A stretch of 64,000 nucleotides of DNA from RGIG3178 sp963674495 (GTDB taxonomy: Bacteria > Bacillota > Clostridia > Christensenellales > QAND01): the NCBI GenBank assembly GCA_963674495.2, contig CAXXLG010000002.1:1-64000 (forward strand), read 5' to 3'. Positions 49,729 through 57,212 of this stretch are shown here, piece by piece (the stretch's first letter is position 1; every line of letters starts with the position of its first letter). The notes under the pieces are model-generated. The model made no database searches. It was given only the letters and a program-made list of their open reading frames with translations, and was not told the origin of the DNA. The position numbers and the translations under genes were made by a program.

Positions 49729-51135
49729 TCAGATCAAAGGCGTTTCCTCTTGATATCCGGATTCGATGTTTCCCTGTTCCACCTCCGCTTGGTATCCGGA
49801 TTCGATGTTTTGCTGTTCGACCTCCTCCGGTTGCGTTGCCGAAGCCACCGCGCTCTGTAGCACCTTGTTCACGTCGTACATGGAAGATAAGATCAGCCAA
49901 TTCTGCGAAAAAAAGCGATTGACGGTCCAGTAGCTCACACCACCCAGATCGTATTCATCCACCAGCCGCAACCGCGCCCATATGCTGCGCGCGTCGTCGA
50001 ACCATACCTCATGGCGCGCGCCCCCGTCGTCCACATAGTGGAAGTACGGTGCCTGCGACAGCGTATTGTACCGTATCGCCGCCCCCTCTTTAAGAGCAAG
50101 ATTCACCGCGCCTGTGTTGGACAGCGTACGCGCGGCAGAACCTCTGACAAAGGGTAGCGTCCAGTCGTAGCCGTAGTTGGGCATGCCCATTAAAATCTTT
50201 TCGCTGGGCATGGCGCCAACGGCGTAGTTCAAAACGCGGCGCACTTGGTTGGTGGGAGCCACTGCCATCGCCGGCCCGTATGTGTAGCCCCATTCGTAGG
50301 TCATCAGTATCACGAGGTCGGCCACATCACCATGCACGGGATAATGATGCGCCTGGTATAATAGGCCGCGCTGGTTTTCACTTGTCTTGGGCGCCAGCGA
50401 GGTGGTCACAATAAACCCAAGCGGGCGCAGCGTATCCACGCTCTTTTCTATAAACGCATCGTACGCGCCGCCGTCCTCGGGATATATGTACTCAAAATCG
50501 ATGTTTAGCCCATAGTAGTTCTTCTTTTGCAATGTAGCCACAACGTTGTCAAGCAACGCATCACGCACACCGGTATCCGTTAGTATCGTATGCGCGAGTT
50601 CGCTTGAAAAACCGGCGCCCTCCTCCATGTTTGTGATCACCATCATGGGTGCGACGTTGGCGGCACGAGCCTGCTCGATCAGCGCCGTATCGTCCAGTGT
50701 GGACAACGAGCCGTCCGCTTTGGCCATGTAGGCGAATATGCTCAGATACGTCAAATACGGAAGCGTTTGGCGCAAAACGTCCGCGCTGATGTTGGGATAG
50801 GCATATCCGTTCACGTCGATGGATCCGTCCTTGACCGAAGGCACAGGCACGTTGATCTCCTGCCCCACCTCAAGTCGGTTTGGGTCGGTCAATTGCGGGT
50901 TGGCAGCTTGCAATTCTGCGAGCAGCACCCCGTACGCCCTTGCGATGGCGTACAGCGACTGTCCCCGCGTTACATAGTGCGGGATGGTATCCGTCATCAA
51001 TACCAGCGTTTGCCCTGCCACCAACTGATCGGGATTTTCAAGCCCGTTGTCCTCGATGACGGTCTCGGGATCCATGCCATAAAGCTGCGCTATATCGTAT
51101 ACGCTTTCATTCGGCCTGACAACATAAACAATCAA
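49729..51135 (-). CDS. LysM-GH18 spore-cortex N-acetylglucosaminidase (SleL/YaaH-like)
   Basis: A 468-residue hydrolase. Two LysM peptidoglycan-binding domains (about 1-46 and 52-97) are followed by a GH18 catalytic domain (about 105-420) with the acid/base glutamate in L-N-I-D-F-E-Y (E215). The architecture is that of SleL/YaaH, which cuts cortex fragments at germination. The start is a TTG at 51133-51135, eight bases after a perfect AAGGAGG; the upstream in-frame ATG-started extension lacks one. The C-terminus carries two tandem copies of V-E-Q-x-N-I-E-S-G-Y-Q. Confidence 0.9.
   Translation of the reverse strand: MIVYVVRPNESVYDIAQLYGMDPETVIEDNGLENPDQLVAGQTLVLMTDTIPHYVTRGQSLYAIARAYGVLLAELQAANPQLTDPNRLEVGQEINVPVPSVKDGSIDVNGYAYPNISADVLRQTLPYLTYLSIFAYMAKADGSLSTLDDTALIEQARAANVAPMMVITNMEEGAGFSSELAHTILTDTGVRDALLDNVVATLQKKNYYGLNIDFEYIYPEDGGAYDAFIEKSVDTLRPLGFIVTTSLAPKTSENQRGLLYQAHHYPVHGDVADLVILMTYEWGYTYGPAMAVAPTNQVRRVLNYAVGAMPSEKILMGMPNYGYDWTLPFVRGSAARTLSNTGAVNLALKEGAAIRYNTLSQAPYFHYVDDGGARHEVWFDDARSIWARLRLVDEYDLGGVSYWTVNRFFSQNWLILSSMYDVNKVLQSAVASATQPEEVEQQNIESGYQAEVEQGNIESGYQEETPLI
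49755..49832 (-). repeat. Two tandem 39-bp units at the 3' end of the sleL-like gene
   Basis: The plus strand reads TATCCGGATTCGATGTTT twice, 39 bases apart, each copy followed by a similar CTGTTC-ACCTCC stretch. It encodes the repeated V-E-Q-x-N-I-E-S-G-Y-Q peptide. Copy-number changes would keep the frame. Confidence 0.75.
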
Positions 51136-51225
51136 TGAAGCACCCTCCTTTTTATCGAACCATGGTTCATATATATGTGGAACCAACAAAAGAAATCCCT
51201 TGCCCTGCATCCCCATAACAGGCCG

Positions 51226-51252
51226 GGAAGGCACCGGTATCCGGCGCCTTCC
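51226..51252. terminator. Hairpin after the cotJ operon
   Basis: GGAAGGCACCGG pairs with CCGGCGCCTTCC around a 3-base loop. The T-rich tail is on the plus strand (TCTTGTGTTG); on the minus strand, which cotJ needs, there is none. It may act as a weak terminator or 3'-end stabiliser. Confidence 0.5.
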
Positions 51253-51301
51253 TCTTGTGTTGATTCCATCGGTTATTCGGTTGTCTTAGTTCAAAACTCT
51301 T

Positions 51302-51904
51302 TTACCGCGGCTGATCGTAGGGCAGCATAACAGGATACATCTTCTTGCTTTCCAGATAATCGGATACAATCTCTAGCGCCTCGCCGAAGCGTTGAAAGTG
51401 CACGACCTCGCGCTCGCGCAAAAACCGCAATGGATCGATTACATCCGGATCGTCGGACAGGTTGATCAACCATTCGTATGTAGCCCTTGCCTTCTGCTCC
51501 GCCGCCATATCCTCGGTCAAATCCGCGATGGGATCGCCCTTGGATTGCAGTGCGTCCGCGGAAAATGCCATCCCGGATGCACCCAGCGGGAATATGGCCT
51601 TATCGTGGTCGGCATAATAGCCCTCCATGCCCGCGGCTTTGATTTGATCGATGCTTGCGTTTTTGATCAATTGGCGTACGATGGTGCCGATCATTTCCAG
51701 ATGCGCAAGCTCCTCCGTGCCGATGTCGTTTAGAAGCGCGCGCGCCTGTGGCGTTACCATGGAAAACCGCTGGCTCAGATACCGTATGGAAGCGCCAAGT
51801 TCACCGTCCGGCCCACCGTACTGTGTAATGACGACTTTTGCCAGCTTGGGATTCGGATTTTTGATTTTAACGGGATACTCAAGCTTTTTTTCATAAACCC
51901 ACAT
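51302..51904 (-). CDS. cotJC: Spore coat protein CotJC (manganese-catalase family)
   Basis: A 200-residue ferritin-like protein of the manganese-catalase superfamily, associated with the spore coat. It has the N-terminal M-W-V-Y-E-K-K-L-E-Y-P and the di-metal ligand helices G-E-L-G-A-S-I-R-Y-L, E-E-L-A-H-L-E-M and E-Q-K-A-R-A-T-Y-E-W-L. It is encoded three bases after cotJB. It probably removes peroxide at, or structurally supports, the spore surface. Confidence 0.94.
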   Translation of the reverse strand: MWVYEKKLEYPVKIKNPNPKLAKVVITQYGGPDGELGASIRYLSQRFSMVTPQARALLNDIGTEELAHLEMIGTIVRQLIKNASIDQIKAAGMEGYYADHDKAIFPLGASGMAFSADALQSKGDPIADLTEDMAAEQKARATYEWLINLSDDPDVIDPLRFLREREVVHFQRFGEALEIVSDYLESKKMYPVMLPYDQPR

Positions 51905-51907
51905 ATG

Positions 51908-52183
51908 CTAACACTCCTCTCTGGGCAGATTGAAATTGAATGTGTACTGCCACGGCCACGGATCGCATACCCACTGCCACGGATATGGGCTCATGGACCG
52001 ATACGACACCAAAGGTCCGCACATCTGCTCATATTGCTTGCGCAAACCGTTGGCCTGCGTCAAAATATCGTTGTACTTGTCAAGCGCTTCCCGGTCATCC
52101 GGGTGCGTATCCAAAAACAAGGCAAGGTCAACGGCAATAAAATCCAGCGCCGTCAACTTCCGTAAAATCTCGTCGTGGTTCAT
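51908..52183 (-). CDS. cotJB: Spore coat protein CotJB
   Basis: A 91-residue CotJB protein. It has helical L-T-A-L-D-F-I-A-V-D-L-A-L-F-L-D-T-H-P near the start and the Pro/Trp-rich C-terminal P-Y-P-W-Q-W-V-C-D-P-W-P-W-Q, both typical of the family. The start was set at MNHDEIL, with GGAGGAGG upstream. It is the middle gene of cotJABC, separated from its neighbours by one and three bases. Confidence 0.92.
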   Translation of the reverse strand: MNHDEILRKLTALDFIAVDLALFLDTHPDDREALDKYNDILTQANGLRKQYEQMCGPLVSYRSMSPYPWQWVCDPWPWQYTFNFNLPREEC

Positions 52184-52184
52184 G

Positions 52185-52415
52185 TTAATACCTCCTCCCC
52201 CCCACCCTGGGCATGCAACTGACCTCTTGCTCGATGTTGGCAAAATCGCGTTTGCGATAGGGGCTAAACAGCTCTGGAAATGCCGTTCCTCTGATTAATG
52301 AATCAAGCGGCGACATGATGCCGCAGTATTTTTGATAGGGAACATAGGCTGCGGCAAGCTGCACGTTTTTGATCTCAGTTTGCTGAGGAATACAGTGCCT
52401 GTTTTGTCTTTGCAC
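52185..52415 (-). CDS. cotJA: Spore coat protein CotJA
   Basis: A 76-residue coat-associated protein. A-Y-V-P-Y-Q-K-Y-C-G-I-M-S-P-L-D-S-L-I-R-G-T-A-F-P-E-L-F-S-P-Y is the CotJA signature. A GTG start at 52413-52415 was chosen because AAGGAG lies seven bases upstream; twelve further upstream codons are in frame but would bury that site. The mother-cell promoter expected upstream (52416-52637) was not recognised. Confidence 0.87.
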   Translation of the reverse strand: MQRQNRHCIPQQTEIKNVQLAAAYVPYQKYCGIMSPLDSLIRGTAFPELFSPYRKRDFANIEQEVSCMPRVGGRRY

Positions 52416-52637
52416 GTTCTTCTCCTTCCTTTCCTGGGACTGATATACCACATACTATGCAGACGGCTTCAAATCGCCATTGCCTTTGAAAATACGCGCC
52501 TGTTCCCGCATCTCCACGGTGAAACGATGTTGGTACAATCCGTTAAGCCGTTCACACATGCTCTATCCGTTCCATCGTTAACTTTTAATAGCAAATGTGG
52601 TAAAATAATTTAGATAGAATTATCGGGAGGGAACGCT

Positions 52638-53006
52638 ATGAAAATCTGTTGGGCCACGATACGCGTTGCTGATATGGATGCGTCGCTGAAGTTCTACCAT
52701 GAAGTATTGGGGCTGCCCGTCGATATGAGACATCAGGGGCCGGGCGCAGACATTGTGATGCTCGGAGAAAGCGACCAGCCCAAGATCGAGCTGCTCAAAA
52801 CTCCGAACCAGCCGCAAACAAATGCAGGCACCACACTGTCCATCGGGTTTGAAGTCGATTCATTGGACAACACACTGCAAATGCTTAAGGATAAAGGGGT
52901 TGCCATCGCAAGCGATCCGGTTTCCCCAAACCCGTTCACCAGTTTTTTCTTCGTAAACGATCCGGATGGGGTAAGCGTTCAGTTTGTTGAACAAAAACAT
53001 CTGTAG
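52638..53006 (+). CDS. VOC-superfamily (glyoxalase/dioxygenase-like) protein
   Basis: A 122-residue protein of two paired beta-alpha-beta modules. It starts I-R-V-A-D-M-D-A-S-L-K-F-Y-H-E-V-L-G-L-P and ends F-F-V-N-D-P-D-G-V-S-V-Q-F-V-E, the usual layout of this superfamily. The first metal-ligand position is not a histidine, so it may not be a glyoxalase I. Many such proteins are antibiotic-binding or lyase enzymes, and substrate is unknown. GGGAGGG precedes the start and a strong terminator follows. Confidence 0.85.
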   Translation: MKICWATIRVADMDASLKFYHEVLGLPVDMRHQGPGADIVMLGESDQPKIELLKTPNQPQTNAGTTLSIGFEVDSLDNTLQMLKDKGVAIASDPVSPNPFTSFFFVNDPDGVSVQFVEQKHL

Positions 53007-53021
53007 GGAAACCCGCAACAC

Positions 53022-53058
53022 AGAAAACCGAGGGACGCTCTGTCCATCGGTTTTTTTT
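53022..53058 (+). terminator. Rho-independent terminator after the VOC gene
   Basis: AAAACCGA pairs with TCGGTTTT, with an inner GGGAC/GTCC stem, followed by T-run to 53058. Confidence 0.82.
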
Positions 53059-53153
53059 GCCGATACGGAAGATACAACGAGATATCTCCCCGCCGTGTGC
53101 CGAATGTTGACAAGCCCATTCACCAGTGGAATAATCAAATTGAAAGGATTGTG

Positions 53154-53858
53154 ATGTTTATGGAAGCATACAGAATCAATAAAATTGAAGACGGATTTTG
53201 GAGTATCGACGACAAACATGTCCGCTGCTTCTTACTCAAAGGCGAAAAGCGTTCCCTTTTAATCGACACGGGTTTCGGTACGGGAGATTTGAAAAAGATT
53301 GTGCAGGAACTCGTTGGAGAGGTGCCCATGCTGGCTATTACCCACGCCGACGGCGACCACATCGGCTGCAACAAGAATTTCGGCACCACACACATGCACC
53401 CGTCCGAATACGCAAACTACCACGGAGGCTTGTGTAAAGGGTTGCCCACCGTGCCACTGTGGGAAGGCGACGTGATCGATTTGGGTGGCCGGCTGCTTGA
53501 AATCGTTTTAATTCCGGGACATACGCCGGGCAGCATCGCATTTTTGGATCGGGAAAACCGCTTCTTAATCGGCGGGGACAGCATCCAAAATGGCGCGATC
53601 TTCATGTTCGGCCCCGCGCGCGACATGCCCGCCTACCTTACGAGCATGCAAAAACTGCTGTCCATGAAAGACCTGTTCGACACTGTCTATGCCTCACACG
53701 CTGATTTGAGCGTTGATTCAAATCTTTTATCCGCGCTCGCCCAAGGCGCACAAGAGGTATTGGCCGGAACCATCACCGGGACAGAGCCGGACAAATCGCA
53801 CCGCAACTACGGCAAATGCCTGCTCTATCAAGCCGGGCCGGTAAGCTTCTGGTATTAA
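53154..53858 (+). CDS. Metallo-beta-lactamase-fold hydrolase
   Basis: A 234-residue hydrolase. The first metal motif is T-H-A-D-G-D-H-I-G (H64, D66, D68, H69), in which the usual second histidine of HxHxDH is an aspartate. The other ligand regions are normal (P-G-H-T-P-G-S-I, I-G-G-D-S-I, S-H-A-D). The start ATG was chosen from GAAAGGA five bases upstream. It resembles small MBL hydrolases with unknown substrates. The bidirectional terminator at 53921 follows. Confidence 0.85.
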   Translation: MFMEAYRINKIEDGFWSIDDKHVRCFLLKGEKRSLLIDTGFGTGDLKKIVQELVGEVPMLAITHADGDHIGCNKNFGTTHMHPSEYANYHGGLCKGLPTVPLWEGDVIDLGGRLLEIVLIPGHTPGSIAFLDRENRFLIGGDSIQNGAIFMFGPARDMPAYLTSMQKLLSMKDLFDTVYASHADLSVDSNLLSALAQGAQEVLAGTITGTEPDKSHRNYGKCLLYQAGPVSFWY

Positions 53859-53920
53859 CGCCAAGCCTGCCGCTCGTGTTTGACACGGTACCCACCAAAG
53901 TTTCCCACATCCGAACAATC

Positions 53921-53953
53921 AAAAAGGGCTGCCCAATAGGGCAGCCCTTTTTA
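53921..53953. terminator. Bidirectional terminator between MBL and DUF1836 genes
   Basis: AAAAAGGGCTGCCC pairs with GGGCAGCCCTTTTT around four bases. Suitable for both converging genes. Confidence 0.88.
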
Positions 53954-53976
53954 TGCCGGATAAATTTTTCCGCGTC

Positions 53977-54510
53977 CTATTTCTTCGCTTTGCCTTCCCC
54001 TTTGGCTTCCATTCGCTGCAGCAGCATGCGGGCGGCCAGTCGGTTGGCGTTGGCACGCAGTGCCAGGCGCAGAATCATTTCGTGCAAATCTCCATCGTCC
54101 AAGTCACGTTCGGGCATGCATTTTGCGACCTCTGCCAACATCTCATCCTGCACGCGTCCGAATTCCTCAAACGCCTTTTCATGGTCTTGCGTTTGGCAAA
54201 AATTCAACATCTGTTCCACCTGACTGGCAGGAAAAACCTGTTTGAATGCGCACACCATCAACAACGCCGCGATGTGGCTCTTCCCATATTTCTTTTTATG
54301 CGGCCTTGGGATCAGCCCCGCTTTGACATTGTTGCTCAGGATTGCAGGCGTTGCAAGCTTTTCACTCTGTGCCGACTGGAACAGCTCCAGATGCTTTTGA
54401 ACATACGTGACAACCTGATCCATATACAAATCCAAATCCGGCAGTTCCGACCATGTCGCCGTCCTATATTCGGACAGCCTCTTCCCGATGTCCTGCAGGT
54501 TTTCCTTCAT
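53977..54510 (-). CDS. DUF1836 protein, putative MerR-like DNA-binding regulator
   Basis: A 177-residue protein. The segment S-N-N-V-K-A-G-L-I-P-R-P-H-K-K-K-Y-G-K-S-H-I-A-A-L-L-M-V-C-A-F-K-Q-V-F (about 78-112, broken here by hyphens only) is the DUF1836 signature, which resembles a MerR-type helix-turn-helix followed by a helical part. The C-terminus is highly basic. It is transcribed alone, and its targets are unknown. Confidence 0.8.
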   Translation of the reverse strand: MKENLQDIGKRLSEYRTATWSELPDLDLYMDQVVTYVQKHLELFQSAQSEKLATPAILSNNVKAGLIPRPHKKKYGKSHIAALLMVCAFKQVFPASQVEQMLNFCQTQDHEKAFEEFGRVQDEMLAEVAKCMPERDLDDGDLHEMILRLALRANANRLAARMLLQRMEAKGEGKAKK

Positions 54511-54588
54511 CGCATGCGCCCCTTTTAATGAATAATTTTTATTCTATCATACCAAAACCCTACCGTCAATTAGCATATTATTTATTGC

Positions 54589-54617
54589 TTGACACGATAA
54601 TTATAAACGTATATTAT
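54589..54617 (+). promoter_or_regulatory. Consensus promoter of the SGNH hydrolase gene
   Basis: TTGACA (54589-54594), a 17-base spacer and TATTAT (54612-54617), with the GTG start codon about 27 bases after the expected transcription start. Confidence 0.65.
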
Positions 54618-54650
54618 GTTCTTATAATCCACAAAAATGAGGTGTGTGCT

Positions 54651-55349
54651 GTGCGCATACAGGGCATTGAGATCTGGGGCGATTCTTTGTTTCGCGGCGT
54701 GTTGTTCGACGGCAGGCGTGGCCGGCATTTTATCTCCCCCAAAAACGCCGTTTCTATGGCGCAGACGGACATCGGCCTGCCCGTTAAAAACCATGCACGC
54801 ATGGGTAACACCGTGCTCAAAGGCTATCAGAACATACAGAAAGAGGACCCCGTTTGCATGAAGAACAGGCTGGTTCTTTTGGAGTTCGGCGGCAACGACT
54901 GTGATTTCGATTGGAGCGAAGTTGCGAAGAATCCGTACAGGGGCCACACCTGCCATGTACCGCCCGATCTTTACCGCAAAACGCTTTCGGACATGATTGT
55001 TTTGATTAAACAAGCGGGGGGCATCCCCGTATTGACCACGCTTCCGCCGTTGGATGCGCAAAAATACTTTGGGTGGATCACACGGACAAACGACGCGGAT
55101 AGCATTCTCGAATTTCTTGGCGACGTGCAACAGATTTACCGTTGGCAGGAGTTCTACAGCCTGATGAATCAACAAACAGCGCGTGATTACGGCCTTGCTT
55201 GCCTGCCCCTGCGTGAATCCATTCTATCCAAAGGGCCGCAAGGCACTTGGATGTGCGAGGACGGTATCCACCCCAACCAACGTTGTCAACATTGGATCTA
55301 TGAGATGTTCATGCGCCAATGGAACCTTGCCATAGCCGCAGCTATGTAA
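54651..55349 (+). CDS. SGNH/GDSL-family hydrolase
   Basis: A 232-residue cytosolic esterase or lipase-like enzyme. Catalytic serine is in W-G-D-S-L-F (S12), block III is G-G-N-D (80-83) and the Asp/His block is D-G-I-H-P-N (H207). A GTG start at 54651 was chosen because of the preceding GAGGTG and the promoter only about 35 bases upstream; the longer open frame crosses that promoter. Substrate is unknown. A strong terminator follows. Confidence 0.85.
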   Translation: MRIQGIEIWGDSLFRGVLFDGRRGRHFISPKNAVSMAQTDIGLPVKNHARMGNTVLKGYQNIQKEDPVCMKNRLVLLEFGGNDCDFDWSEVAKNPYRGHTCHVPPDLYRKTLSDMIVLIKQAGGIPVLTTLPPLDAQKYFGWITRTNDADSILEFLGDVQQIYRWQEFYSLMNQQTARDYGLACLPLRESILSKGPQGTWMCEDGIHPNQRCQHWIYEMFMRQWNLAIAAAM

Positions 55350-55350
55350 A

Positions 55351-55381
55351 GCAAAACGGCCTGTATACAGGCCGTTTTTTT
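55351..55381. terminator. Bidirectional terminator between SGNH and ABC genes
   Basis: AAAACGGCCTGT pairs with ACAGGCCGTTTT across a short AT centre, with a T-run on the plus strand and an A-run before it serving the minus strand. Confidence 0.85.
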
Positions 55382-55388
55382 ATGTGTT

Positions 55389-57212
55389 CTATTCCAATTC
55401 GAACTGCCCGGTGTACAATTGATAATACCGTCCCTTTTGTTTCAACAGGTCGTCGTGATCGCCCCGTTCACTGATTTGGCCGTTTTCAATGACCAATATC
55501 GCGTTTGCGTTGCGCACCGTGGACAACCTGTGTGCGATAACAAACGTGGTCCGCCCCTCCATAAGCTTATCCATGCCTTTTTCAATCAGACGCTCGGTGC
55601 GCGTATCAATCGAGCTGGTCGCTTCGTCGAGAATCAATATCGGCGGATCTGTCACCGCCGCGCGCGCGATGCTCAAAAGCTGCCTTTGGCCTTGGCTGAG
55701 ATTAGCCCCGTCCCGCTCAAGCACGGTCTGGTATCCCAGCGGCAGATGATGTATAAAATCATCCGCGCTGGCCATCTTGGCCGCCTCGATACATTCCTCA
55801 TCCGTCGCCTCCGGCCTGCCATAGCGAATGTTGTCCATCACTGTGCCTATAAACAGGTGCACGTCCTGGGACACCATGCCCAGCGCACCGCGTAAACTGT
55901 CCTTCTTGATGTGCATGATGTCGATGCCGTCGATGGTAATGCGCCCTTGCTCGATATCGTAGAAGCGGTTAATCAGATTGGTGACGGTTGTCTTGCCTGC
56001 ACCCGTCGATCCGACAAGCGCGATCTTCTGCCCCGGCTTGGCATAGAGCGATACGTTCTTCAATACGGGTTTTCCGGGCACATACGCGAATGTGACGTTG
56101 TCAAACCGTACGTCCCCTTTGATGTCGCCAAGCTCTACGGCGTCCGGCGCATCGGCCGCTTCGGACACTTCATCCATGATTTCGAACATGCGCTCCGCCC
56201 CGGCCAACGCGCTTTGGATGATGTTCGCCTCATTGGATATACCGCTTATCGGCCGGGAGAACTGGCGGACATACTGCAAAAACGCGCCCAGGCCGCCAAT
56301 GTCCAGCAGGCCCGATATAGCCAGCGCGCCACCCACCGCGGAGGACAACGCATAGTTCATCGTATTGATGTTGGCCATCAACGGCATCATCATGCCGGAG
56401 AACATCTGGGCCTTTGTCGCGTTCTGTCTGTGCTGCTCGTTCAGCGCTTTAAAGTGTGCTTGCGCCTGACGTTCGCGGCAGAACAGTTTGACCTCCCGCT
56501 GCCCTTCCATGATCTCTTCGATATATCCGTTGACGGCGCCGAGCGTGCGCTGTTGGGCACTGAAATACGTGCGGCTGCGTTTGATCACCCAGCGCGCGAC
56601 AACGAGCATCAACGGCATGATAACGACTGTTATCAGCGTTAACACCGGGCTGATGAACACCATCATAGACAGCGTGCCAGCAACCGTAATAATACTGGAA
56701 ATCAGCTGTGTTACAGCGCTGTTTAAAGAGTTGGATACGTTATCCATATCGTTGGTAAACCGGCTCATCAGCTCTCCATGTGTGTGCGTATCGAAGAACT
56801 TGAGCGGCAGCGTTTGTATGTGGTTAAACAGATCAGTGCGCATGGCGCCCACCGTTCTTTGGGATACGCCCACCATCACCCTGTTGCGCCAATAGGTGGA
56901 CACAACACCTGCGATGTAGATCAGCGCCAACACCAACAGCATGGACACCAGGCCGGATAAATCCCCTGGTATAATGTAGTCGTTGATAATCGGCCGAATG
57001 AAATAACTGCCCAAAAGCGAGGAGGCTGTGCCTATCAACACGAGGAAGAACACAAGGATCAATGATATCCTGCTCTTGCCAAGATACATCCAAAGCCTGC
57101 CCAACGTTCCCTTCATATTTTTTGGCTTGGCAAAGGAGCGTATGCCGCCCGGTATTCTACCCCCCCTGTGCCCGATGGGCATGATGGTGGGTTGTTTTTC
57201 GTTTTGCGCCAT
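55389..57212 (-). CDS. ABC exporter half-transporter, catalytically canonical subunit
   Basis: A 607-residue MDR-type ABC protein. A basic N-terminal tail of about 45 residues is followed by six membrane helices (to about 330) and an ATPase domain with Walker A G-S-T-G-A-G-K-T-T, signature L-S-Q-G-Q, Walker B I-L-I-L-D-E-A-T with the normal catalytic glutamate, and H-loop A-H-R-L-S. It pairs with the next upstream gene, whose Walker B is degenerate, to form a heterodimeric exporter. The genes overlap at TAATG. Drug or lipid export is typical; substrate is unknown. Confidence 0.92.
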   Translation of the reverse strand: MAQNEKQPTIMPIGHRGGRIPGGIRSFAKPKNMKGTLGRLWMYLGKSRISLILVFFLVLIGTASSLLGSYFIRPIINDYIIPGDLSGLVSMLLVLALIYIAGVVSTYWRNRVMVGVSQRTVGAMRTDLFNHIQTLPLKFFDTHTHGELMSRFTNDMDNVSNSLNSAVTQLISSIITVAGTLSMMVFISPVLTLITVVIMPLMLVVARWVIKRSRTYFSAQQRTLGAVNGYIEEIMEGQREVKLFCRERQAQAHFKALNEQHRQNATKAQMFSGMMMPLMANINTMNYALSSAVGGALAISGLLDIGGLGAFLQYVRQFSRPISGISNEANIIQSALAGAERMFEIMDEVSEAADAPDAVELGDIKGDVRFDNVTFAYVPGKPVLKNVSLYAKPGQKIALVGSTGAGKTTVTNLINRFYDIEQGRITIDGIDIMHIKKDSLRGALGMVSQDVHLFIGTVMDNIRYGRPEATDEECIEAAKMASADDFIHHLPLGYQTVLERDGANLSQGQRQLLSIARAAVTDPPILILDEATSSIDTRTERLIEKGMDKLMEGRTTFVIAHRLSTVRNANAILVIENGQISERGDHDDLLKQKGRYYQLYTGQFELE

